DNA from: Fasciola hepatica
Taxonomy: Eukaryota > Platyhelminthes > Trematoda > Plagiorchiida > Fasciolidae
DNA length: 64,000 nucleotides
Assembly: GCA_948099385.1 (NCBI GenBank)
Contig: CANUEZ040000206.1
Coordinates: 2,046,001-2,110,000, forward strand
Reading direction: 5' to 3'
How positions within the stretch are numbered: the first letter of the stretch is position 1; each line of letters opens with the position of its first letter. Positions 9,969 to 22,843 of the stretch are shown one piece after another. The notes beneath the pieces were generated by a model. That model did not search any database, was not told the origin of the DNA, and was given only the letters and a program-made list of their open reading frames with translations. A program made the translations under genes and the position numbers.

Positions 9969-12900
9969 ATAGGAGTCGATCGGTGTGCGCGAAGCTGGTT
10001 CTTACCATTCAAATTCAAAGCGAGTTTGGGAAGGGTGCTATATATGATGTAGTGTAGATGTTGAACAAAGCGTTGATAGCCATCCCGGATAGCCTTGTTC
10101 TGTTAAGTTGTTCGATTCACAATGTTTCACCGGTTGTTGGAGTGCCCGTGTGGGCTCGGTCGATGTGCACTGCTGATGAGTCTAGTCCCTTAGAGGATGA
10201 AACAGCTGTACAGTGCTCTCTTGGACTTCAATGCTGAATTGGGCGTTCAAGCTGCATGATCAATCATGTTATACAAAGCAATTCTAATCTCATGTCATCT
10301 CGAACTACTAAACAATTGCATGCATAGTAAGGAAGCTGTGTAGGTTGTTCATTTGGGAATGCGTTGGTTGTACTTAGGCCCCTTCAGAGAAGTCATCCAT
10401 CATAGGAGTCGATCGGTGTGCGCGAAGCTGGTTCTTACCATTCAAATTTAGAGCGAGTTTGGGAACGGTGCTATATCATGTAGTGTAGATGTTGAACAAA
10501 GCGTTGATAGCCATCCCGGATAGCCTTGTGTTGTTAAGTTGTTCGATTCACAATGGTTCACCGGTTGTTGGAGTGCCCGTGGGGGCTCGGTCGATGTGCA
10601 CTGCTGATGAGTCGAGTCCCTTAAAGGATGAAACAGCTGTACAGTGCTTTCTTGGACTTCAATGCTGAATTGGGCGTTCAAGTTGCATGATCAATCATGT
10701 TATACAAAGCAATTCTAATCTCTTCCCATCTCGAACTACTAATCAATTGCATGCATAGTAAGGAAGCTGTGTAGGTTGTTCATTTGGGAATGCGGTGGTT
10801 GTACTTAGGCCCCTACAGAGAAGTCATCCATCATAGGAGTCGATCGGTGTGCGCGAAGCTGGTTCTTACCATTCAAATTTGAAGCGAGTTTGGGAAGGGT
10901 GCTATATCATGTAGTGTAGATGTTGAACAAAGCGTTGAGAGCCATCCCGGATAGCCTTGTGTTGTTAAGTTGTTCGATTCACAATGGTTCACCGGTTGTT
11001 GGAGTGCCCGTGGGGGCTCGGTCGATGTGCACTGCTGATGAGTCGAGTCCCTTAGAGGATGAAACAGCTGTAAAGTGGTTCATTGGATTTCAACGCTGAA
11101 TTGGGCGTTCAAGCTGGATGATCAATCATATTATACAAATATAATCTAATCTAATCTAATCTAATCTAATCTCGTACTACTAATCAATTGCATGCATAGT
11201 AAGGAAGCTGTGTAGGTTGTTCATTTGGGAATGCGTTGGTTGTACTTAGGCCCCTACAGAGAAGTCATCCATCATAGGAGTCGATCGGTATGCGCGAAGC
11301 TGGTTCTTACCATTCAAATTTAAAGCGAGTTTGGGAACGGTGCTATATCATGTAGTGTAGATGTTGAACAAAGCGTTGATAGCCATCCCGGATAGCCTTG
11401 TGTTGTTAAGTTGTTCGATTCACAATGGTTCACCGGTTGTTGGAATGCCCGTGGGGGCTCGGTCGATGTGCACTGCTGATGAGTCGAGTCCCTTAGAGGA
11501 TGAAACAGCTGTACAGTGCTTCCATGGACTTCAATGCTCAGTTGAGCGTTCAAGCTGCATGAACAATCATATTATACAAATCTAATCTAATCTGATCTAA
11601 TCTAATCTCGTACTACTAATCAATTGCATGCATAGTAAGGAAGCTGTGTAGGTTGTTCATTTGGGAATGCGTTGGTTGTACTTAGGCCCCTACAGAGAAG
11701 TCATCCATCATAAGAGTCGATCGGTGTGCGCGAAGCTGGTTCTTACCATTGAAATTTGAAGCGAGTATGGGAAGGGTGCTATATATGATGTAGTGTAGAT
11801 GTTGAACAAAGCATTGAGAGCCATCCCGGATAGCCTTGTGTTGTTAAGTTGTTCGATTCACAATGTTTCACCGGTTGTTGGAGTGCCCGTGGGGGCTCGG
11901 TCGATGTGCACTGCTGATGAGTCGAGTCCCTTAGAGGATGAAACAGCTGTACAGTGCTCTCTTGGACTTCAATGCTGAATTGGGCGTTCAAGCTGCATGA
12001 TCAATCATGTTATACAAAGCAATTCTAATCTCATCTAATCTCGAACTACTAATCAATTGCATGCATAGTAAGGAAGCTGTGTAGGTTGTTCATTTGGGAA
12101 TGCGTTGGTTGTACTTAGGCCCCTTCAGAGAAGTCATCCATCATAGGAGTCGATCGGTGTGCGCGAAGCTGGTTCTTACCATTCAAATTTAGAGCGAGTT
12201 TGGGAACGGTGCTATATCATGTAGTGTAGATGTTGAACAAAGCGTTGATAGCCATCCCGGATAGCCTTGTGTTGTTAAGTTGTTCGATTCACAATGGTTC
12301 ACCGGTTGTTGGAGTGCCCGTGGGGGCTCGGTCGATGTGCACTGCTGATGAGTCGAGTCCCTTAAAGGATGAAACAGCTGTACAGTGCTTCCATGGACTT
12401 CAATGCTCAGTTGAGCGTTCAAGCTGCATGATCAATCATATTATACAAATCTAATTTAATCTAATCTAATCTCGTACTACTAATCAATTGCATGCATAGT
12501 AAGGAAGCTGTGTAGGTTGTTCATTTGGGAATGCGTTGGTTGTACTTAGGCCCCTACAGAGAAGTCATCCATCATAGGAGTCGATCGGTGTGCGCGAAGC
12601 TGGTTCTTACCATTCAAATTTGAAGCGAGTTTGAGAAGGGTGCTATATCATGTAGTGTAGATGTTGAACAAAGCGTTGAGAGCCATCCCGGATAGCCTTG
12701 TGTTGTTAAGTTGTTCGATTCACAATGGTTCACCGGTTGTTGGAGTGCCCGTGGGGGCTCGGTCGATGTGCACTGCTGATGAGTCGAGTCCCTTAGAGGA
12801 TGAATCAGCTGCAAAGTGGTTCATTGGATTTCAACGCTGAATTGGGCGTTCAAGCTGGATGATCAATCATATTATACAAATATAATCTAATCTAATCTAA

Positions 12901-13445
12901 TCTAATCTAATCTCGTACTACTAATAAATTGCATGCATAGTAAGGAAGCTGTGTAGGTTGTTCATTTGGGAATGCGTTGGTTGTACTTAGGCCCCTACAG
13001 AGAAGTCATCCATCATAGGAGTCGATCGGTGTGCGCGAAGCTGGTTCTTACCATTCAAATTTAGAGCGAGTTTGGGAACGGTGCTATATCATGTAGTGTA
13101 GATGTTGAACAAAGCGTTGATAGCCATCCCGGATAGCCTTGTGTTGTTAAGTTGTTCGATTCACAATGGTTCACCAGTTGTTGGAGTGCCCGTGGGGGCT
13201 CGGTCGATGTGCACTGCTGATGAGTCGAGTCCCTTAAAGGATGAAACAGCTGTACAGTGCTTCCATGGACTTCAATGCTCAGTTGAGCGTTCAAGCTGCA
13301 TGAACAATCATATTATACAAATCTAATCTAATCTAATCTAATCTCGTACTACTAATCAATTGCATGCATAGTAAGGAAGCTGTGTAGGTTGTTCATTTGG
13401 GAATGCGTTGGTTGTACTTAGGCCCCTACAGAGAAGTCATTCATC
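9969..13445 (+). repeat. Four-unit higher-order repeat, two copies
   Basis: Copies 9969-11709 (1,741 bp) and 11710-13445 (1,736 bp). The unit order is: a TGCTCTCTTGG unit with the AAGCAATTCTAATC tract; a TTTAGAG unit; an AAAGTGGTTCATTGG unit with a decayed hammerhead; a family A unit with GACTTCAATGC. The second unit differs between copies after the ribozyme (CTTTCTTGG against CTTCCATGG), which suggests gene conversion. Confidence 0.82.
12770..12819 (+). ncRNA. Degenerate hammerhead, core and cleavage site lost
   Basis: GAAA has become GAAT, the triplet GUA has become GCA, and the 3' stem I strand reads AAGTGG instead of CAGTGC. Together these should abolish cleavage. The sister unit anchored at 10920 has the same AAGTGG strand but keeps GAAA and GUA, so decay was stepwise in this lineage. 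Confidence 0.75.
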
Positions 13446-14738
13446 ATAGGAGTGGATCGGTGTGCGCGAAGCTGGTTCTTACCATTCAAATTTGAAGCGA
13501 GTTTGGGAAGGGTGCTATATCATGTAGTGTAGATGTTGAACAAAGCATTGAGAGCCATCCCGGATAGCCTTGTGTTGTTAAGTTGTTCGATTCACAATGT
13601 TTCACCGGTTGTTGGAGTGCCCGTGGGGGCTCGGTCGATGTGCACTGCTGATGAGTCGAGTCCCTTAGAGGATGAAACAGCTGTACAGTGCTCTCTTGGA
13701 CTTCAATGCTGAATTGGGCGTTCAAGCTGCATGATCAATCATGTTATACAAAGCAATTTTAATCTCATCTAATCTCGAACAACTAATCAATTGCATGCAT
13801 AGTAAGGAAGCTGTGTAGGTTGTTCATTTGGGAATGCGTTGGTTGTACTTAGGCCCCTACAGAGAAGTCATCCATCATAGGAGTCGATCGGTGTGCGCGA
13901 AGCTGGTTCTTACCATTCAAATTTAGAGCGAGTTTGGGAACGGTGCTATATCATGTAGTGTAGATGTTGAACAAAGCGTTGATAGCCATCCCGGATAGCC
14001 TTGTGTTGTTAAGTTGTTCGATTCACAATGGTTCACCAGTTGTTGGAGTGCCCGTGGGGGCTCGGTCGATGTGCACTGCTGATGAGTCGAGTCCCTTAGA
14101 GGATGAAACAGCTGTACAGTGCTTCCATGGACTTCAATGCTCAGTTGAGCGTTCAAGCTGCATGAACAATCATATTATACAAATCTAATCTAATCTAATC
14201 TAATCTCGTACTACTAATCAATTGCATGCATAGTAAGGAAGCTGTGTAGGTTGTTCATTTGGGAATGCGTTGGTTGTACTTAGGCCCCTACAGAGAAGTC
14301 ATTCATCATAGGAGTGGATCGGTGTGCGCGAAGCTGGTTCTTACCATTCAAATTTGAAGCGAGTTTGGGAAGGGTGCTATATCATGTAGTGTAGATGTTG
14401 AACAAAGCATTGAGAGCCATCCCGGATAGCCTTGTGTTGTTAAGTTGTTCGATTCACAATGTTTCACCGGTTGTTGGAGTGCCCGTGGGGGCTCGGTCGA
14501 TGTGCACTGCTGATGAGTCGAGTCCCTTAGAGGATGAAACAGCTGTACAGTGCTCTCTTGGACTTCAATGCTGAATTGGGCGTTCAAGCTGCATGATCAA
14601 TCATGTTATACAAAGCAATTTTAATCTCATCTAATCTCGAACAACTAATCAATTGCATGCATAGTAAGGAAGCTGTGTAGGTTGTTCATTTGGGAATGCG
14701 TTGGTTGTACTTAGGCCCCTACAGAGAAGTCATCCATC
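13015..14738 (+). repeat. 862-bp dimeric higher-order repeat
   Basis: Two nearly identical two-unit blocks, 13015-13876 and 13877-14738, each pair a TTTAGAG unit with a TGCTCTCTTGG / AAGCAATTTTAATC unit. The shared GAACAACTAATC and GTCATTCATCATAGG variants show a recent local duplication. Confidence 0.88.
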
Positions 14739-16056
14739 ATAGGAGTCGATCGGTGTGCGCGAAGCTGGTTCTTACCATTCAAATTTAGAGCGAGTTTGGG
14801 AACGGTGCTATATCATGTAGTGTAGATGTTGAACAAAGCGTTGATAGCCATCCCGGATAGCCTTGTGTTGTTAAGTTGTTCGATTCACAATGGTTCACCA
14901 GTTGTTGGAGTGCCCGTGGGGGCTCGGTCGATGTGCACTGCTGATGAGTCGAGTCCCTTAGAGGATGAAACAGCTGTACAGTGCTTCCATGGATTTCAAT
15001 GCTCAGTTGAGCGTTCAAGCTGCATGATCAATCATATTATACAAACCTAATCTAATCTGATCTAATCTAATCTCGTACTACTAATCAATTGCATGCATAG
15101 TAAGGAAGCTGTGTAGGTTGTTCATTTGGGAATGCGTTGGTTGTACTGAGGCCCCTACAGAGAAGTCATCCATCATAGGAGTCGATCGGTGTGCGCGAAG
15201 CTGGTTCTTACCATTCAAATTTAGAGCGAGTTTGGGAACGGTGCTATATCATGTAGTGTAGATGTTGAACAAAGCGTTGATAGCCATCCCGGATAGCCTT
15301 GTGTTGTTAAGTTGTTCGATTCACAATGGTTCACCAGTTGTTGGAGTGCCCGTGGGGGCTCGGTCGATGTGCACTGCTGATGAGTCGAGTCCCTTAGAGG
15401 ATGAAACAGCTGTACAGTGCTTCCATGGACTTCAACGCTGAATTGAGCGTTCAAGCTGCATGATCAATCATATTATACAAATCTAATCTAATCTGATCTA
15501 ATCTAATCTCGTACTACTAATCAATTGCATGCATAGTAAGGAAGCTGTGTAGGTTGTTCATTTGGGAATGCGTTGGTTGTACTTAGGCCCCTACAGAGAA
15601 GTCATCCATCATAGGAGTCGATCGGTGTGCGCGAAGCTGGTTCTTACCATTCAAATTTAGAGCGAGTTTGGGAACGGTGCTATATCATGTAGTGTAGATG
15701 TTGAACAAAGCGTTGATAGCCATCCCGGATAGCCTTGTGTTGTTAAGTTGTTCGATTCACAATGGTTCACCGGTTGTTGGAGTGCCCGTGGGGGCTCGGT
15801 CGATGTGCACTGCTGATGAGTCGAGTCCCTTAGAGGATGAAACAGCTGTACAGTGCTTCCATGGATTTCAATGCTCAGTTGAGCGTTCAAGCTGCATGAT
15901 CAATCATATTATACAAATCTAATCTTATCTAATCTAATCTAATCTAATCTAATCTCGTACTACTAATCAATTGCATGCAAAGTAAGGAAGCTGTGTAGGT
16001 TGTTCATTTGGGAATGCGTTGGTTGTACTTAGGCCCCTACAGAGAAGTCATCCATC

Positions 16057-19000
16057 ATAGGAGTCGATCGGTGTGCGCGAAGCTGGTTCTTACCATTCAA
16101 ATTTAAAGCGAGTTTGGGAAGGGTGCTATATCATGTAGTGTAGATGTTGAACAAAGCATTGAGAGCCATCCCGGATAGCCTTGTGTTGTTAAGTTGTTCG
16201 ATTCACAATGGTTCACCGGTTGTTGGAGTGCCCGTGGTTGCTCGGTCGATGTGCACTGCTGATGAGTCGAGTCCCTTAGAGGATGAAACAGCTGTACAGT
16301 GCTTCCATGGATTTCAATGCTCAGTTGAGCGTTCAAGCTGCATGATCAATCATATTATACAAATCTAATCTAATCTGATCTAATCTAATCTCGTACTACT
16401 AATCAATTGCATGCATAGTAAGGAAGCTGTGTAGGCTGTTCATTTGGGAATGTGTTGGTTGTACTTAGACCCCTACAGAGAAGTCATCCATCAGAGGAGT
16501 CGATCGGTGTGCGCGAAGCTGGTTCTTACCATTCAAATTTGATGCGAGTTTGGGAAGGGTGCTATATCATGTAGTGTAGATGTTGAACAAAGCGTTGATA
16601 GCCATCCCGAATAGCCTTGTGTTGTTTAGTTGTTCGATTCACAATGTTTCGCCGGTTGTTGGAGTGCCCGTGGGGGCTCGGTCGATGTGCACTGCTGATG
16701 AGTCGAGTCCCTTAGAGGATGAAACAGCTGTACAGTGCTTCCATGGATTTCAATGCTCAGTTGAGCGTTCAAGCTGCATGATCAATCATATTATACAAAC
16801 CTAATCTAATCTGATCTAATCTAATCTCGTACTACTAATCAATTGCATGCATAGTAAGGAAGCTGTGTAGGTTGTTCATTTGGGAATGCGTTGGTTGTAC
16901 TTAGGCCCCTACAGAGAAGTCATCCATCATAGGAGTCGATCGGTGTGCGCGAAGCTGGTTCTTACCATTCAAATTTAGAGCGAGTTTGGGAAGGGTGCTA
17001 TATCATGTAGTGTAGATGTTGAACAAAGCGTTGATAGCCATCCCGGATAGCCTTGTGTTGTTAAGTTGTTCGATTCACAATGGTTCACCAGTTGTTGGAG
17101 TGCCCGTGGGGGCTCGGTCGATGTGCACTGCTGATGAGTCGAGTCCCTTAGAGGATGAAACAGCTGTACAGTGCTTCCATGGACTTCAACGCTGAATTGG
17201 GCGTTCAAGCTGCATGATCAATCATATTATACAAATCTAATCTAATCTGATCTAATCTAATCTCGTACTACTAATCAATTGCATGCATAGTAAGGAAGCT
17301 GTGTAGGTTGTTCATTTGGGAATGCGTTGGTTGTACTTAGGCCCCTACAGAGAAGTCATCCATCATAGGAGTCGATCGGTGTGCGCGAAGCTGGTTCTTA
17401 CCATTCAAATTTAGAGCGAGTTTGGGAACGGTGCTATATCATGTAGTGTAGATGTTGAACAAAGCGTTGATAGCCATCCCGGATAGCCTTGTGTTGTTAA
17501 GTTGTTCGATTCACAATGGTTCACCGGTTGTTGGAGTGCCCGTGGGGGCTCGGTCGATGTGCACTGCTGATGAGTCGAGTCCCTTAGAGGATGAAACAGC
17601 TGTAAAGTGCTTCCATGGACTTCAACGCTGAATTGAGCGTTCAAGCTGCATGATCAATCATATTATACAAATCTAATCTAATCTGATCTAATCTAATCTC
17701 GTACTACTAATCAATTGCATGCAAAGTAAGGAAGCTGTGTAGGTTGTTCATTTGGGAATGCGTTGGTTGTACTTAGGCCCCTACAGAGAAGTCATCCATC
17801 ATAGGAGTCGATCGGTGTGCGCGAAGCTGGTTCTTACCATTCAAATTTAAAGCGAGTTTGGGAAGGGTGCTATATCATGTAGTGTAGATGTTGAACAAAG
17901 CATTGAGAGCCATCCCGGATAGCCTTGTGTTGTTAAGTTGTTCGATTCACAATGGTTCACCGGTTGTTGGAGTGCCCGTGGTTGCTCGGTCGATGTGCAC
18001 TGCTGATGAGTCGAGTCCCTTAGAGGATGAAACAGCTGTACAGTGCTTCCATGGATTTCAATGCTCAGTTGAGCGTTCAAGCTGCATGATCAATCATATT
18101 ATACAAATCTAATCTAATCTGATCTAATCTCGTACTACTAATCAATTGCATGCATAGTAAGGAAGCTGTGTAGGCTGTTCATTTGGGAATGTGTTGGTTG
18201 TACTTAGACCCCTACAGAGAAGTCATCCATCATAGGAGTCGATCGGTGTGCGCGAAGCTGGTTCTTACCATTCAAATTTGAAGCGAGTTTGGGAAGGGTG
18301 CTATATCATGTAGTGTAGATGTTGAACAAAGCGTTGATAGCCATCCCGGATAGCCTTGTGTTGTTTAGTTGTTCGATTCACAATGTTTCGCCGGTTGTTG
18401 GAGTGCCCGTGGGGGCTCGGTCGATGTGCACTGCTGATGAGTCGAGTCCCTTAGAGGATGAAACAGCTGTACAGTGCTTCCATGGATTTCAATGCTCAGT
18501 TGAGCGTTCAAGCTGCATGATCAATCATATTATACAAATCTAATCTGATCTAATCTAATCTCGTACTACTAATCAATTGCATGCATAGTAAGGAAGCTGT
18601 GTAGGTTGTTCATTTGGGAATGCGTTGGTTGTACTTAGGCCCCTACAGAGAAGTCATCCATCATAGGAGTCGATCGGTGTGCGCGAAGCTGGTTCTTACC
18701 ATTCAAATTTAGAGCGAGTTTGGGAACGGTGCTATATCATGTAGTGTAGATGTTGAACAAAGCGTTGATAGCCATCCCGAATAGCCTTGTGTTGTTAAGT
18801 TGTTCGATTCACAATGGTTCACCAGTTGTTGGAGTGCCCGTGGGGGCTCGGTCGATGTGCACTGCTGATGAGTCGAGTCCCTTAGAGGATGAAACAGCTG
18901 TACAGTGCTTCCATGGACTTCAACGCTGAATTGGGCGTTCAAGCTGCATGATCAATCATATTATACAAATCTAATCTAATCTGATCTAATCTAATCTCGT

Positions 19001-19529
19001 ACTACTAATCAATTGCATGCATAGTAAGGAAGCTGTGTAGGTTGTTCATTTGGGAATGCGTTGGTTGTACTTAGGCCCCTACAGAGAAGTCATCCATCAT
19101 AGGAGTCGATCGGTGTGCGCGAAGCTGGTTCTTACCATTCAAATTTAGAGCGAGTTTGGGAACGGTGCTATATGATGTAGTGTAGATGTTGAACAAAGCG
19201 TTGATAGCCATCCCGGATAGCCTTGTGTTGTTAAGTTGTTCGATTCACAATGGTTCACCGGTTGTTGGAGTGCCCGTGGGGGCTCGGTCGATGTGCACTG
19301 CTGATGAGTCGAGTCCCTTAGAGGATGAAACAGCTGTAAAGTGCTTCCATGGACTTCAACGCTGAATTGAGCGTTCAAGCTGCATGATCAATCATATTAT
19401 ACAAATCTAATCTGATCTAATCTAATCTCGTACTACTAATCAATTGCATGCAAAGTAAGGAAGCTGTGTAGGTTGTTCATTTGGGAATGCGTTGGTTGTA
19501 CTTAGGCCCCTACAGAGAAGTCATCCATC
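16057..19529 (+). repeat. Four-unit higher-order repeat inside the large duplication
   Basis: Units at 16057-17800 recur at 17801-19529. The order is marked by a GCATTGAGAG / GTGGTTGCTCGG unit, a TTGTTTAGTTG / ATGTTTCGCC unit, a family B unit with CACCAGTTG, and a family B unit with GTAAAGTGC. The same pair of copies is present in the second large block (about 23860-27330), so this repeat predates the large duplication. Confidence 0.85.
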
Positions 19530-21684
19530 ATAGGAGTCGATCGGTGTGCGCGAAGCTGGTTCTTACCATTCAAATTTGAAGCGAGTTTGGGAAGGGTGCT
19601 ATATCATGTAGTGTAGATGTTGAACAAAGCATTGAGAGCCATCCCGGATAGCCTTGTGTTGTTAAGTTGTTCGATTCACAATGGTTCACCGGTTGTTGGA
19701 GTGCCCGTGGTTGCTCGGTCGATGTGCACTGCTGATGAGTCGAGTCCCTTAGAGGATGAAACAGCTGTACAGTGCTTCCATGGATTTCAATGCTCAGTTG
19801 AGCGTTCAAGCTGCATGATCAATCATAATATTCAAATCTAATCTAATCTGATCTAATCTCGTACTACTAATCAATTGCATGCATAGTAAGGAAGCTGTGT
19901 AGGCTGTTCATTTGGGAATGTGTTGGTTGTACTTAGACCCCTACAGAGAAGTCATCCATCATAGGAGTCGATCGGTGTGCGCGAAGCTGGTTCTTACCAT
20001 TCAAATTCAAAGCGAGTTTGGGAAGGGTGCTATATGATGTAGTGTAGATGTTGAACAAAGCGTTGATAGCCATCCCGGATAGCCTTGTGTTGTTAAGTTG
20101 TTCGATTCACAATGGTTCACCGGTTGTTGGAGTGCCCGTGGGGGCTCGGTCGATGTGCACTGCTGATGAGTCGAGTCCCTTAGAGGATGAAACAGCTGTA
20201 CAGTGCTTCCATGGATTTCAATGCTTAATTGGGCGTTCAAGCTGCATGATCAATCATGTTATACAAATCTAATCTAATCTGAACTTATCTCGAACTACTA
20301 ATCAATTGCATGCATAGTAAGGAAGCTGTGTAGGTTGTTCATTTGGGAATGCGTTGGTTGTACTTAGGCCCCTACAGAGAAGTCATCCATCATAGGAGTC
20401 GATCGGTGTGCGCGAAGCTGGTTCTTACCATTCAAATTTAGAGCGAGTTTGGGAACGGTGCTATATGATGTAGTGTAGATGTTGAACAAAGCGTTGATAG
20501 CCATCCCGGATAGCCTTGTGTTGTTAAGTTGTTCGATTCACAATGGTTCACCGGTTGTTGGAGTGCCCGTGGGGGCTCGGTCGATGTGCACTGCTGATGA
20601 GTCGAGTCCCTTAGAGGATGAAACAGCTGTAAAGTGCTTCCATGGACTTCAACGCTGAATTGAGCGTTCAAGCTGCATGATCAATCATATTATACAAATC
20701 TAATCTGATCTAATCTAATCTCGTACTACTAATCAATTGCATGCAAAGTAAGGAAGCTGTGTAGGTTGTTCATTTGGGAATGCGTTGGTTGTACTTAGGC
20801 CCCTACAGAGAAGTCATCCATCATAGGAGTCGATCGGTGTGCGCGAAGCTGGTTCTTACCATTCAAATTTGAAGCGAGTTTGGGAAGGGTGCTATATCAT
20901 GTAGTGTAGATGTTGAACAAAGCATTGAGAGCCATCCCGGATAGCCTTGTGTTGTTAAGTTGTTCGATTCACAATGGTTCACCGGTTGTTGGAGTGCCCG
21001 TGGTTGCTCGGTCGATGTGCACTGCTGATGAGTCGAGTCCCTTAGAGGATGAAACAGCTGTACAGTGCTTCCATGGATTTCAATGCTCAGTTGAGCGTTC
21101 AAGCTGCATGATCAATCATAATATTCAAATCTAATCTAATCTGATCTAATCTCGTACTACTAATCAATTGCATGCATAGTAAGGAAGCTGTGTAGGCTGT
21201 TCATTTGGGAATGTGTTGGTTGTACTTAGACCCCTACAGAGAAGTCATCCATCATAGGAGTCGATCGGTGTGCGCGAAGCTGGTTCTTACCATTCAAATT
21301 CAAAGCGAGTTTGGGAAGGGTGCTATATGATGTAGTGTAGATGTTGAACAAAGCGTTGATAGCCATCCCGGATAGCCTTGTGTTGTTAAGTTGTTCGATT
21401 CACAATGGTTCACCGGTTGTTGGAGTGCCCGTGGGGGCTCGGTCGATGTGCACTGCTGATGAGTCGAGTCCCTTAGAGGATGAAACAGCTGTACAGTGCT
21501 TCCATGGATTTCAATGCTTAATTGGGCGTTCAAGCTGCATGATCAATCATGTTATACAAATCTAATCTAATCTGAACTTATCTCGAACTACTAATCAATT
21601 GCATGCATAGTAAGGAAGCTGTGTAGGTTGTTCATTTGGGAATGCTTTGGTTGTACTCAGGCCCCTATAGAGAATTCATCCATC
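19099..21684 (+). repeat. 1293-bp trimer duplication, present only in copy 1
   Basis: Three units at 19099-20391 repeat at 20392-21684 with an exact 1,293-bp offset (anchors 19186/20479, 19617/20910, 20048/21341). Shared private variants include CATAATATTCAAATC and TGAACTTATCTCG. Copy 2 of the large block has only one trimer and reads CATAATATACAAATC there, so the trimer was most simply gained in copy 1 after the large duplication. Confidence 0.9.
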
Positions 21685-22843
21685 ATAGGAGTCGATCGGT
21701 GTGCGCGAAGCTGGTTCTTACCATTCAAATTTGAAGCGAGTTTGGGAAGGGTGCTATATCATGTAGTGTAGATGTTGAACAAAGCGTTGAAAGCCATCCC
21801 GGATAGCCTTGTGTTGTTAAGTTGTTCGATTCACAATGGTTCACCGGTTGTTGGAGTGCCCGTGGGGGCTCGGTCGATGTGCACTGCTGATGAGTTTAGT
21901 CCCTTAGAGGATGAAACAGCTGTACAGTGCTTCCATGGACTTCAACGCTGAATTGGGCGTTCAAGCTGCATGATCAATCATATTATACAAATCTAATCTG
22001 AACTCATCTCGTACTGTTAAACAATGGCTTGCATAGAAAGGAAGCTGTGTAGGTTGTTCATTTGGGAATGCGTTGGTTGTACCCTGGTCTCCACAGAGAC
22101 GTCGTCCATCATAGGAGTCGATCGGTGTGCGCGAAGCTGGTTCTTACCATTCAAATTTAAAGCGAGTTCGGGACGGGTGCTATATCATGTTGTGTAGATG
22201 TTGAACAATGCGCTGAGGGCCATCCCGGATAGCCTTGTGTTGTTAAATTGTTCGATTCACAATGTTTCACCAGTTGTTGGAGTGCCCGTGGGGGCTCGGT
22301 CGATGTGCACTGCTGATGAGTCGAGTCCCTTAGAGGATGAAACAGCAGTACAGTGCTTCCTTGGACTTCAATGCTCAGTTGAGCGTTCAAGCTGCATGAT
22401 CAATCATATTATACAAATCTAATCTAATCTAATCTAATCTCGTACTACTAATCAATTGCATGGATAGTAAGGAAGCTGTGTAGGTTGTTCATTTGGGAAT
22501 GCGTTGGTTGTACTTAGGCCCCTACAGAGAAGTCATCCATCATAGGAGTCGATCGGTGTGCGCGAAGCTGGTTCTTACCATTCAAATTTGAAGCGAGTTT
22601 GGGAAGGGTGCTATATCATGTAGTGTAGATGTTGAACAAAGCGTTGATAGCCATCCCGGATAGCCTTGTGTTGTTAAGTTGTTCGATTCACAATGGTTCA
22701 CCGGTTGTTGGAGGGTTCGTGGGGGATCGGTCGATGTGCACTGCTGATGAGTCGAGTCTCGTAGAGGATGAAACAGCTGTACTGTGCTTCCATGGACTTC
22801 AACGCTGAATTGGGCGCTCAAGCTGCATGATCAATCATATTAT

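Larger units (their letters stand above)
15041..22843 (+). repeat. Large segmental tandem duplication, copy 1 (7.8 kb)
   Basis: An 18-unit block, followed directly by its second copy at 22844. The offset is 7,803 bp at the left end (for example anchors 15262/23065, 15698/23501 and 16144/23947) and 7,798 bp after a 5-bp pentamer change (16580/24378 through 20048/27846). After three units present only in this copy, the offset becomes 6,505 bp (22198/28703 and 22629/29134). The left junction is marked by ACAAACCTAA at 15041 and 22844. Single-base differences are few, so the event is recent relative to the divergence among units. Confidence 0.88.
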
